Shown one piece after another: positions 16,942 through 24,154 of a stretch of DNA of 64,000 bases (position 1 is its first letter; every line of letters begins with the position of its first letter). Made by a program: the position numbers and the translations under genes. The notes beneath the pieces were generated by a model. That model did not search any database. It worked only from the letters and a program-made list of their open reading frames with translations, and was not told where the DNA came from. The stretch is from Dysgonamonadaceae bacterium. GTDB lineage: Bacteria; Bacteroidota; Bacteroidia; Bacteroidales; Azobacteroidaceae. Location: assembly GCA_031260045.1 (NCBI GenBank), contig JAIRKO010000054.1, positions 82,520-146,519 on the forward strand. The letters run 5' to 3'.

Positions 16942-18492
16942 TTAATAATTCAAATCTATTGCAATATATTCAACCTTTTTGGTATTCGGGTAAAACCCGC
17001 GAATAAACAAGCCTTGATTGTCAGGTTCCTGTTTCAGAATTGCTTGAACGATTTTTATCAATTCGCCGGAAGTAGAAATCCGTGTGTCATTAGCCGTTAA
17101 AATGATAAAACCGTTTTTAATTCCGGCGGTTTTCAATTTTCCGTTCGACAAACCGGTAACTTCCACCCCAAAATTAATTCCCAACCGCATTTTGGTTTCT
17201 TTGCTTAGTTCTTTGAACGATGCGCCCAGAATATCTTCCGGCGACCGGTATTTGGTGATTTCCGTCGTTCCCTGATCGTTTTTCAATTCAACTTTGAAAA
17301 TCTTTTCCAAACTTCCGCGTTGAACCTGAACGTTTATCTTATCTCCCGGATTATAGCGACTTAACAGTCCTTGCAAATCGGCGAAAGTTTTCACTTTCAC
17401 CCCATTGATAGCAGTAATAACATCCCCGATTTCAATTCCGGCTTTCTTTGCGCTGCTGTTGGCAGCAAATCCGCCAATGTAAACGCCTTCGGTCACTTTC
17501 AGTTTGTCGAACGTACCGGGTTCGGTCTCTTTTAATACCGACAATTCCTTAACGGTCACGCCCAATAAGGCTCTTTGAACCGCACCGTATTGCTTGATGT
17601 CGGTAACAACTTTTTTAACAATGCTAATGGGGATTGCAAAAGAATAGCCCACATAATTACCTGTCTCAGTGTAAATTGCAGTATTAATTCCAACCAGTTC
17701 GCCGCGTGTATTCACCAAAGCGCCCCCGCTGTTTCCCGGATTTACGGCGGCGTCGGTTTGAATATAAGATTCAATTTTTTGCTGTGTAACCTGTCCCTGC
17801 CTGTTGCCGCCGGGGTTACGGGGATTGGGATTGTATCCGGGCGAAATATTTCCCCGCCCTTTTGCGCTCACGATTCCCGCCGTAACCGTAGAACTCAGGT
17901 TAAACGGGTTGCCGACAGCCAAAACCCACTCGCCGACTTTCAAAGCATCGGAATCGCCGAACGGTATAACCGGAAAATCTTTCCCGTCGATTTTCAGCAA
18001 AGCGATGTCGGTAGCCTCGTCGCGCCCAACCAATTTGGCTTTGTAGGTCTTATCGCTGTTGGTTGTAACTTCAATTTCGTCGGCGCCGTCAATCACGTGA
18101 TTATTGGTCACGATATATCCGTCGGTAGAAATAATCACGCCCGAACCAAAGCCCACGCGGGGCTGGCGTTGATAATTCCGGTTTCCGCCTCCTCCGAAAA
18201 AAAACTCGAAAGGATCAAAATATTCCCTCTGCTGCCTGTCAAGAGGATTCGGATTGGCAATTGATTTAATGTGGACAACGCCGTTAATACTTTGTTCGGC
18301 AGCTTTCGTAAAATCGGTATTTTCGGCAGCATTAGCGAAGCCTACCGCCCGAAAATTCCCTTGATTAAAAGGTTCTGTATAAACCGATGTTTCCTTATTT
18401 TTATTCCGGTACGAATACGTTTCGACGGCGATAAAAGCGCTTAACAAACTTACCGAAATAACACACAATAATAATTTCCAAGTAGCTTTCAT
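16942..18492 (-). CDS. degP: HtrA/DegP-family periplasmic serine protease with two PDZ domains
   Basis: A 516-residue envelope quality-control protease. An N-terminal signal or anchor helix (about 5-25) is followed by a trypsin-like domain with the catalytic triad His132 (IVTNNHVIDG), Asp162 (EATDIALLKID) and Ser255 (VNPGNSGGALV). The first PDZ domain is about 325-400 (GIEIGDVITAINGVKV) and a second, weaker one is about 425-510 (GLSNGKLKTAGIKNGFIILT). A glycine- and asparagine-rich stretch near 97-110 and 216-232 marks flexible loops. It probably degrades or chaperones misfolded periplasmic proteins. It is transcribed alone; I see no strong TAnnTTTG upstream. Confidence 0.94.
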   Translation of the reverse strand: MKATWKLLLCVISVSLLSAFIAVETYSYRNKNKETSVYTEPFNQGNFRAVGFANAAENTDFTKAAEQSINGVVHIKSIANPNPLDRQQREYFDPFEFFFGGGGNRNYQRQPRVGFGSGVIISTDGYIVTNNHVIDGADEIEVTTNSDKTYKAKLVGRDEATDIALLKIDGKDFPVIPFGDSDALKVGEWVLAVGNPFNLSSTVTAGIVSAKGRGNISPGYNPNPRNPGGNRQGQVTQQKIESYIQTDAAVNPGNSGGALVNTRGELVGINTAIYTETGNYVGYSFAIPISIVKKVVTDIKQYGAVQRALLGVTVKELSVLKETEPGTFDKLKVTEGVYIGGFAANSSAKKAGIEIGDVITAINGVKVKTFADLQGLLSRYNPGDKINVQVQRGSLEKIFKVELKNDQGTTEITKYRSPEDILGASFKELSKETKMRLGINFGVEVTGLSNGKLKTAGIKNGFIILTANDTRISTSGELIKIVQAILKQEPDNQGLFIRGFYPNTKKVEYIAIDLNY

Positions 18493-18681
18493 ATTTCAAA
18501 TTATTTTTAATGTAACTATTTTTTGTTCTGTTTTTACAAATAACGTGCTACTTTGCTTTTTAGCGTATATTTTAAACTATATTAACTGGAAAAACGGAAG
18601 TATTAACGCAGTTTAACAGACAAAAAGGCATATTTGCGCCAGACGTATCGTAATATTCCAAACACAGCGGCTAAAAAAATC

Positions 18682-18711
18682 TTGGATATATAAAAAAATG
18701 TTCTACCTTTG
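18682..18711 (+). promoter_or_regulatory. Promoter of tRNA-Pro
   Basis: TTG (18682-18684) and TACCTTTG (18704-18711) are separated by 19 bases, a near-ideal Bacteroidetes promoter, and the tRNA begins 17 bases after the -7 element. The remainder of the gap 18493-18681 upstream of degP shows nothing else I can name. Confidence 0.75.
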
Positions 18712-18728
18712 CAGTCGCTAATAAAGCG

Positions 18729-18803
18729 CGGGGTGTAGCTCAGCCCGGTTAGAGTACGCGTCTGGGGGGCGTGTGGTCGGACGTTCGAATCGTCTCACCC
18801 CGA
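18729..18803 (+). tRNA. tRNA-Pro (anticodon GGG)
   Basis: A cloverleaf can be folded: acceptor CGGGGTG pairs with CACCCCG, D arm GCTC/GAGT, anticodon stem CGCGT/GCGTG enclosing loop CTGGGGG (anticodon GGG, with G37 as in proline tRNAs), and T arm GGACG/CGTCT around TTCGAAT. The discriminator is A; the CCA end is not encoded. It is followed directly by a strong terminator. Confidence 0.95.
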
Positions 18804-18811
18804 CAAATTAT

Positions 18812-18852
18812 AAAATCCGCTAAATCTGTAACTTGCAGATTTAGCGGATTTT
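18812..18852 (+). terminator. Rho-independent terminator after tRNA-Pro
   Basis: A perfect 15-bp stem (AATCCGCTAAATCTG at 18814-18828 with its complement at 18836-18850), extended by two A-T pairs, encloses a 7-base loop and is followed by TTGATTTT. Confidence 0.85.
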
Positions 18853-18988
18853 GATTTTAAACATTTCTCTCAATTTTAATTTGGAGTATCGTACCGACGG
18901 CACCGATGCGTGGGACACGCTTTTTATCGGTATGAACAAATTTCCACAAAGAGGGTTGGTCGGCTTCATCACAATCTCATTTGATTAA
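18848..18988 (+). pseudogene. Remnant of a protein C-terminus, possibly an outer-membrane barrel
   Basis: Read from 18848 this stretch encodes 46 residues without a start codon and ends at a stop: NISLNFNLEYRTDGTDAWD, then a stretch with FIGMNKFPQRGLVGFITISF. The composition is protein-like, and the ending in alternating hydrophobics with a near-terminal Phe resembles the last strand of an outer-membrane beta-barrel. No upstream part of the gene is present, because the frame runs back into the tRNA terminator. I do not recognise the family. The remaining sequence to 19181 is AT-rich with no gene. Confidence 0.4.
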
Positions 18989-19181
18989 CAATCACAATTT
19001 ATTTACTACGCAAAACAATGTGAATAAGTGTGTTATAGAAAAACGTACAAATACCGGCAAGTTTATAATTATAAGAAACTTATGATTTAATGTAAAGTGT
19101 TTTGTAATTGTTTGTGAAAAATATTTTCAAAAAATGCTATAAAACATATAAATTTACTTGATAGATAGTAGCAAAAATCGC

Positions 19182-19189
19182 TACCTTTG
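19182..19189 (+). promoter_or_regulatory. -7 promoter element of hicAB
   Basis: TACCTTTG matches TAnnTTTG. Transcription would begin near 19196, which excludes the GTG at 19189 as start and supports ATG 19216 for hicA. Confidence 0.7.
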
Positions 19190-19215
19190 TGGTGTTGATA
19201 AAAAATAATTGTTGG

Positions 19216-19434
19216 ATGAAACGGGCTTTCAAAGTAAAAGAGATTATTGTCATCCTCCTTTCACAAGGATGGTATTTAGACCGGCAAAACGGCACAAGCC
19301 ACCGACAGTTCAAACATCCCATAATTAAAAGAACCGTTACTGTGGATGGCAAGCCCTCTAAAGATGTAAATATTGATAACTTAAAAAGCATGGAGAGACA
19401 ATCAGGTTTAAAATTTAAAGACTTTACGGATTAA
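19216..19434 (+). CDS. hicA: HicA-family mRNA interferase toxin
   Basis: A 72-residue basic protein with the double-stranded-RNA-binding-like HicA fold, expected to cleave mRNA when freed from HicB. It starts with a helix (KVKEIIVILLSQGWYLDRQ) followed by the signature NGTSHRQFKHP, whose His29 is the expected catalytic residue, and ends with IDNLKSMERQSGL. A toxin gene preceding its antitoxin gene is the usual HicAB order. The ATG at 19216 lies about 20 bases after the predicted transcription start. Its last codons are part of a perfect 30-bp palindrome (19418-19447). Confidence 0.92.
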   Translation: MKRAFKVKEIIVILLSQGWYLDRQNGTSHRQFKHPIIKRTVTVDGKPSKDVNIDNLKSMERQSGLKFKDFTD

Positions 19435-19447
19435 TCCGTAAAGTCTT
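19418..19447. promoter_or_regulatory. Perfect 30-bp palindrome across the hicA stop codon
   Basis: The half-site AAGACTTTACGGATT (19418-19432) is followed without spacer by its exact complement (19433-19447). It covers the last codons of hicA and the stop. It could be an operator for the HicB dimer, an RNA hairpin that sets the toxin-to-antitoxin ratio, or an attenuator (no long T run follows). It is unlike the window's interspersed repeats. Confidence 0.6.
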
Positions 19448-19468
19448 ATATTAAAATAAAACAAAGAA

Positions 19469-19879
19469 ATGAAAAAGTTAAAAGTGATTGTATGTAAGGC
19501 AGATAAAGGCGTATCGGCACACCTTCCCGAATTAGACGGATACGTAATTGCTCGCGATACGGTAAAAAAATTAAAAAACGACTTACGGGAGGGCGTCCGT
19601 TTTCACATTGAAGGATTATACGAGGAAGAAAAACAGGAATGGATGAATAGCGATTATGATTTTGAATTTGTATTCAAGGACATTCCTTCTCTGGTAGAGG
19701 CATATAACGATTTTATCAATCAAAGCAGCCTTGCCCGCATCGCTGGGATAAACGAGGGGCAAATGCGGCAATATGCTTCCGGAGTGAAACACCCTACAAA
19801 AAGAACGCTCGAACGGATTGAAGCCGGCGTAAAGCAATATGCCTGTGAACTTCAATCGGTAGCATTTGACTACGCATAA
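19469..19879 (+). CDS. hicB: HicB-family antitoxin with helix-turn-helix
   Basis: A 136-residue antitoxin. The N-terminal half is the degenerate RNase-H-like HicB fold (KVIVCKADKGVSAHLPELDG, then VRFHIEGL). The C-terminal half carries a helix-turn-helix (SSLARIAGINEGQMRQYASG, about 83-125) for autoregulation. It lies 34 bases after hicA and should neutralise the toxin and repress the operon. The DNA site could be the 30-bp palindrome between the genes or sequence near the promoter. Confidence 0.9.
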   Translation: MKKLKVIVCKADKGVSAHLPELDGYVIARDTVKKLKNDLREGVRFHIEGLYEEEKQEWMNSDYDFEFVFKDIPSLVEAYNDFINQSSLARIAGINEGQMRQYASGVKHPTKRTLERIEAGVKQYACELQSVAFDYA

Positions 19880-19979
19880 TTCGGCAATTATTTTTTATCA
19901 ACGTAAAAATGTCGGATTTTCCACCCGCTCTTTCTTTTTTATTCCCACCGGCGGGCTGTCTTTTTCCCGCCTATTCGCG

Positions 19980-20008
19980 CCATATTTGCACAAAAAAAAC
20001 AAATATGG
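19980..20008. terminator. Hairpin downstream of hicAB
   Basis: CCATATTTG and CAAATATGG form a 9-bp stem around an A-rich 11-base loop, about 100 bases after hicB. Just before it, GGCGGG and CCCGCC (near 19951-19970) can also pair. Either could end the hicAB transcript; neither has a clean T run, so confidence is low. The rest of 19880-20143 holds only the repeat fragment at 20090-20125. Confidence 0.3.
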
Positions 20009-20089
20009 ATATTCTGCAACAATAGCCTTTATTACAATTATAAACATCAGAAGATTATCTGGGAAAATTTAACTCAAACAACTTCTAAG

Positions 20090-20125
20090 TTTCGTCATCT
20101 TCGCGGTTCACAATGACGTATGCGC
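20090..20125. repeat. Palindromic repeat fragment near the patB end
   Basis: TTTCGTCATCTTCGCGGTTCACAATGACG keeps both outer TCAT/ATGA ends of the window-wide repeat but lacks the central GAAGCAATCC arms, so it is probably a deleted copy. It lies just beyond the stop of the aminotransferase gene. Confidence 0.5.
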
Positions 20126-20143
20126 TGTTTTCAACCGCTTCAA

Positions 20144-21319
20144 TCACCTATCCGCAAGCGCCGCTTCCAACTGCCCAAGCGCCCGTTTCAAAACAACCCG
20201 CGAACAGCCCACATTCAACCGCATAAATCCCGTTCCCCCTTCGCCGAACATTTCCCCATCGTTCAGCGCCAAACGCGCTTTATCGACAAACAAGGAAACC
20301 AAATCCGACTGTTTCAGCCCCAATTCGCGGCAATCCAACCAAACCAGAAAAGACGCTTCGGGAACAACCGCTTTGATTTGTGGAATATTTTCTTTCAAAA
20401 ACCTGTCCGTAAAAAGAATATTACCCTCAACATAATCAAGCATTTGACGCATCCAGTCGGCGCCGTTTCTATAAGCCGCTTCCGTAGCCGTGTAAGCAAA
20501 AACGGTACCATCGCCCAACTCGCCGGCATGTAAATAACGGTAAAAACTTTCCCTGATTTGAGGGTTCGGAACAATCGAATAAGAACTGACAATGCCCGCA
20601 ATATTAAACGTTTTACTTGGCGCCATGAATGTAATGCTGTTGTCGGCGGCTTCCTGCGAAACCGTCGCAAAGGGCAAATGCCTGTGTCCGAAAAGCCCCA
20701 TGTCGGCATGAATTTCATCCGAAACAACCAAGATATTGTTTTCCGCACAAATATGCGCCAATTCCCGCAATGTCTCTTTGTCCCAAATAATCCCGACAGG
20801 ATTGTGCGGGTTACAGAGAATCAGCATTTTACAATCCTTATCAATCCGGTTTTTCAACCCCTCCAAATCCATACGGTATTTACCGTATTCCTCAATTAAT
20901 GGATTATTAACCACTTGCCGTGAGTGATGCTGAGGAACCAATCGAAACGGATGATACACAGGCGGTTGAATAATCACCTTATCCCCCTGTTTCGTAAAAT
21001 GATTTACACAAAAAGCAATTCCCTTCACCACGCCCGGAATATAACTCAGCCATTCCCGCTTAACCGCCCATTGATGCTGCTTTTTCAACCATTCTGCAAT
21101 AGCGTCGAAATAACCGTCGGAAGCGTAAGTATAACCGAAAATGCCTTTTTGAACGCGCTCCAGCAACGCATCGGTAATAAAATCGCCACACCTGAAATCC
21201 ATGTCGGCTACCCAAAGCGCAATCAAATCCTCGCGTCCGTACAGTCTTTTCAACATGTCCGTTTTTGAGGCGCAGGTTCCTTTCCGGTCGATTACTTCAT
21301 CGAAATTATATTTTTTCAT
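20144..21319 (-). CDS. MalY/PatB-family PLP-dependent aminotransferase (probable cystathionine beta-lyase)
   Basis: A 391-residue fold-type I PLP enzyme. The N-terminus YNFDEVIDRKGTCASKTD and ALWVADMDFRC are the MalY/PatB signature. Active-site residues: Asn170 in LCNPHNPVG, Asp201 in VVSDEIHADM, and the Schiff-base lysine Lys236 in APSKTFNIAG. Family members cleave cystathionine or cysteine-type C-S bonds, and some act as regulators. ATG 21319 was preferred to 21346 because homology begins there. It follows the HAD phosphatase and CPBP protease genes on the same strand with a 41-base gap, so it is likely the last gene of that unit. Confidence 0.92.
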   Translation of the reverse strand: MKKYNFDEVIDRKGTCASKTDMLKRLYGREDLIALWVADMDFRCGDFITDALLERVQKGIFGYTYASDGYFDAIAEWLKKQHQWAVKREWLSYIPGVVKGIAFCVNHFTKQGDKVIIQPPVYHPFRLVPQHHSRQVVNNPLIEEYGKYRMDLEGLKNRIDKDCKMLILCNPHNPVGIIWDKETLRELAHICAENNILVVSDEIHADMGLFGHRHLPFATVSQEAADNSITFMAPSKTFNIAGIVSSYSIVPNPQIRESFYRYLHAGELGDGTVFAYTATEAAYRNGADWMRQMLDYVEGNILFTDRFLKENIPQIKAVVPEASFLVWLDCRELGLKQSDLVSLFVDKARLALNDGEMFGEGGTGFMRLNVGCSRVVLKRALGQLEAALADR

Positions 21320-21360
21320 ATTATAAATCGTCGTCTTATTTTTCACACATACTTACTTTA

Positions 21361-22020
21361 TTATTTGATAATACTTACTATTTCAGCAAAGTTCCTAATA
21401 ACGAAATCAGGATTGCAGCCCCTAATCTGCGCTTCCGAATGGTTGCCATAAGTCGCTCCGCAAGTGATGCAGGTCGCAGCCCGCCCCATTGCAATATCAT
21501 AGACTGTGTCGCCGACTACCAATGTTTTCCCCGCAGCGGAATTTGTTTTTTCAAGAATCAGCAACGCCATGTCGGGAGCAGGTTTCCCGTTTTTAACGTC
21601 CTGTTCCCCCACTATCAACGTCATATATTTGGATATTTCCAGCTTATCCGACAGGGTCAACAAGGCATCTTTTCCCTTGCCGGAAGCCACAGTGATGGTT
21701 ATTCCGTTGTCAAACAGTTCTTTTAATACTTCTTTTACGTTGGGAAACAGTTTTATCGTATCCAGATCAATTTGGTTGTATTTTTTCCGGTACAGTTTCA
21801 CGGCAATCTCCAGTAGCCCGCTATCCATCAGGCGTGCCGCCCGCGTGAATGTTTCTCTGAGCGGTAATCCTATCAGGTTTTTTATTTCGGCTTCATTTGC
21901 ACTTTGAATGCCTAACTCCTTCAATGTCGCTTGGATGGTTTGTACGATACCGTCCTTTGTGTCGGCAATCGTGCCGTCAAAATCGAGGATAAGCGTTTTT
22001 ATCGGGAGTGTTTTACTCAT
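21361..22020 (-). CDS. HAD-family phosphatase, phosphoglycolate phosphatase-like
   Basis: A 219-residue HAD subfamily IA protein. Motif I is LILDFDGTIADT with Asp13 and Asp15, followed by a four-helix cap (about 20-90). Motif II is ITVASGKGK, the conserved lysine lies in NGKPAPDM, and motif IV is TLVVGDTVYDI. It resembles Gph and PpaX; the true substrate is not deducible. Its start codon overlaps the stop of the upstream CPBP gene by 4 bases, indicating translational coupling. Confidence 0.87.
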   Translation of the reverse strand: MSKTLPIKTLILDFDGTIADTKDGIVQTIQATLKELGIQSANEAEIKNLIGLPLRETFTRAARLMDSGLLEIAVKLYRKKYNQIDLDTIKLFPNVKEVLKELFDNGITITVASGKGKDALLTLSDKLEISKYMTLIVGEQDVKNGKPAPDMALLILEKTNSAAGKTLVVGDTVYDIAMGRAATCITCGATYGNHSEAQIRGCNPDFVIRNFAEIVSIIK

Positions 22021-22901
22021 TTTATCGGAGCGAAAAACACCCTTTCCCGTTTCACATACCGGTCATAAATGTAGAAAAACACATTGAATATGAGCAAAAT
22101 AAACAGTCCCGATGCTCCGGCGACGCCGCAGGTGAGGTCGTTCCCGCCAACGACATACAGAGAACCGACACCGGCAATGGCGTTAAAAGTTCCGTGAAAA
22201 ATCGCGGCTGTAATTACCGAGCGCGATTTCAGCACAATATAAGTCATCATCGGACTGAGCAAAATGCAGAAAACAACCATCATGCCAACGCCGGCAACAG
22301 GATGTTCGGGATAATTGTGTCCCATCAATATCAACGGAAAATGCCACAGTCCCCACACCGTTCCGATAAACGCTACGGCAGGCAGGAACTTTTTGCCATG
22401 CAATGCTTTAAGTAAATATCCGCGCCAGCCGAGTTCCTCTCCGAGCGCAAAAAATGCGTTGACGGTACAACCCGCCACAATTGCCTGTACCACTTGGAAA
22501 ATCAGGAGAATTGCAGGTGGAAATAGGGAAAGGCTTTGTTTAGCAATCGTCGCCATTTCGGGCGGCAGTTTGGATAAAAAGCCTTCGTATATTCCTGAAA
22601 ACGAAACGTTTGGCAACAACAAACTCACGCCCAGCGTCGCAAAGGCAATTGCAAGCGGCGTAAGCAACGCGACCAAAAACCACCAATTCAGTTTAAATGA
22701 AACGGATAAATTTCTGAAAACCGGTTCACGGTTAATCATTTGCAAAATCATAGCGAAAATTGCCGGAAGCAACATATAAAATGCGGCGAAAAGTACATAC
22801 GCCAAGCCTGTTGCCTGCCGTATTCCGTAGAAATATGCCACGCCTGCCGCCGTCCAACTGACGACGCAGACAAGAATGATGTATGGAAGCGCTTTTTTCA
22901 T
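22017..22901 (-). CDS. CPBP-family intramembrane glutamic protease (CAAX/Abi type)
   Basis: A 294-residue polytopic membrane protein of the CAAX protease and bacteriocin-processing family. Conserved active-site motifs are present in order: EExxxR as GEELGWRGYLL, the second motif GLWHFPLILMG, and the third HGTFNAIAG. About eight hydrophobic segments are visible. Family roles include prenyl-protein processing, bacteriocin self-immunity and signalling, so no specific role is claimed. It is the first gene of a minus-strand set with the HAD phosphatase and aminotransferase genes. Confidence 0.88.
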   Translation of the reverse strand: MKKALPYIILVCVVSWTAAGVAYFYGIRQATGLAYVLFAAFYMLLPAIFAMILQMINREPVFRNLSVSFKLNWWFLVALLTPLAIAFATLGVSLLLPNVSFSGIYEGFLSKLPPEMATIAKQSLSLFPPAILLIFQVVQAIVAGCTVNAFFALGEELGWRGYLLKALHGKKFLPAVAFIGTVWGLWHFPLILMGHNYPEHPVAGVGMMVVFCILLSPMMTYIVLKSRSVITAAIFHGTFNAIAGVGSLYVVGGNDLTCGVAGASGLFILLIFNVFFYIYDRYVKRERVFFAPIK

Positions 22902-22922
22902 AATTTAAATTTTTATTTTTTG

Positions 22923-22930
22923 CAAATATA
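22923..22930 (-). promoter_or_regulatory. -7 promoter element of the CPBP-HAD-aminotransferase unit
   Basis: On the minus strand TATATTTG matches TAnnTTTG and lies 21 bases before the CPBP start codon. Confidence 0.6.
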
Positions 22931-22972
22931 TTGCTTTCTGTTGGTTTTGGATGTTTTTTTGTAAGTAAATGT

Positions 22973-23190
22973 TCATTTTTTCCAATTTACATCTATCTCT
23001 TCCATAATCCGTTCTGTTTCCCTCAAAACGGTAATAATCCGCTGATAATGACGCACATCGTAAAAACCAAGTTTTCTACCTTTGCGGTCTTTCAGCCATT
23101 TTTGGGCGGGCTGACAGCCGCCGATGTAAAAATTCCATGCCGATAATGGCACGTTGTCGAAATATTGGTTTTCGTTGATAAAAACACGGG
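22973..23190 (-). pseudogene. C-terminal remnant of a type ISP-like restriction-modification enzyme
   Basis: Read on the minus strand, about 70 residues ending at 22973 match the C-terminal end of large restriction-methylase proteins: RVFINENQYFDNVPLSAWNF, then IGGCQPAQKWLKDRKGR and HYQRIITVLRETERIMEEID. Upstream of about 23190 the similarity stops, and the sequence becomes the transposase remnant on the other strand. The rest of the enzyme (helicase, methylase) is absent, so this is a truncated relic. The domain name is from memory of such proteins. Confidence 0.6.
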
Positions 23191-23214
23191 TGGCGTGTAG
23201 GGGCAAGGCATCCG

Positions 23215-23929
23215 CCATCAAACACGGTCGAGGCGGGTCGCTCGTCGAAGCTATGCATTGAGGATATGCTATTTGCCGCGCTCGGGTATTTACGGGAGTA
23301 CCGCACGTATGCACACATTGCTGCCGACTTCGGCATTGCTGAAAGCAACCTGTTCCGCACGGTCAGGTGGGTTGGAAATACCTGATAAAAGATGGGCGTT
23401 TTCATTTGCCCTGCAAGAAAGCGTTAGTGAAAAATGATGTACAATACGAAGCAGTGTTGGTTGACCCCACCGAAACGCCGTGCGAGCGCCCTAAAAAACA
23501 GCGAAAATGGTACAGCGGCAAGAAAAAACAGCACACAATGAAAACGCAGGGTCAGTAGATAAAACGAGCAGGCGCATCCTCTGCATGGCATTTTCGGAGG
23601 GTAGAAAGCATGATTTCAAGCTGCTTTGCGAATCGAAAACGTACTTTACCAAAACCACTATAGTCAAAACCAACACTGGCTATGCTGGCATAAGAAAACT
23701 ACGTTTGAACTCGGAATTACCGCGCAAGAAATCAAAATTTCATCCGCTGTTGAGGGAAGAAAAGCGCGAAAACAGGGCTATCGCACGCACACGAGTACTA
23801 AATGAATATGCCATCGGCTTTGTCAAACGATTTCGTATTCTCTCCGAACGTTACCGCAACCGGCGTAAACGATTCGGTCTGCGCTTCAATCTAATTGCCG
23901 CAATTTGTAATCTCGAATTGGCTACTTAG
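23215..23929 (+). pseudogene. Frameshifted, 5'-truncated IS5-type transposase
   Basis: Three consecutive frames spell one IS5-family (DDE) transposase. Frame one gives LCIEDMLFAALGYLREYRTY and HIAADFGIAESNLFRTVRW. A one-base shift near 23385 leads to LIKDGRFHLPCKKALVK and VDPTETPCERPKKQRKWYSG. A second shift near 23555 leads to FSEGRKHDFKLLCESK, LNSELPRKKSK, VLNEYAIGFVKRFRI and finally ERYRNRRKRFGLRFNLIAAI, ending at 23929. The expected first roughly 45 codons and the left terminal inverted repeat are missing. A possible right end is AGTTTCGCAAGAGGTCT (23927-23943). The element is dead unless the shifts are sequencing errors. Confidence 0.82.
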
Positions 23930-23999
23930 TTTCGCAAGAGGTCTAATAAATATTTTATCATGGCAAATAGGATGTGCCAAAAAGTGGCGCGGGAGTTGA

Positions 24000-24071
24000 T
24001 TTAAATGCCGCCCTTTCGAGGAAACGATAAAAGATACGGTAACGTGGTTGAAAGCGGAAGGGAAAATTTAA
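24000..24071 (+). pseudogene. Tail fragment of a NAD-dependent epimerase/dehydratase
   Basis: Twenty-three codons before a stop read FKCRPFEETIKDTVTWLKAE, matching the conserved C-terminal helix of NAD-dependent epimerase/dehydratase proteins (PRPFEETIxDTxxWL). An in-frame TGA lies just upstream and no more of the gene remains. It sits beside the dead transposase, as if the insertion and later deletions removed the body of the gene. Confidence 0.45.
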
Positions 24072-24154
24072 ATACACCACCTTAAATCCGCAAAGATTTT
24101 TACAACTCTGTGATTTCTCCGTGTAATAAATTACACAGAGATTTGGATTTTCAA

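Noticed and set aside
19866..20072. 68-codon frame after hicB
   Set aside because: Overlaps the end of hicB, low-complexity and Phe-rich, runs through hairpins; no sign of a protein.
23076..23405. Minus-strand frames opposite the transposase remnant
   Set aside because: The plus-strand frames spell a recognisable IS5-type transposase; only the part left of about 23190 on the minus strand matches a known protein tail.
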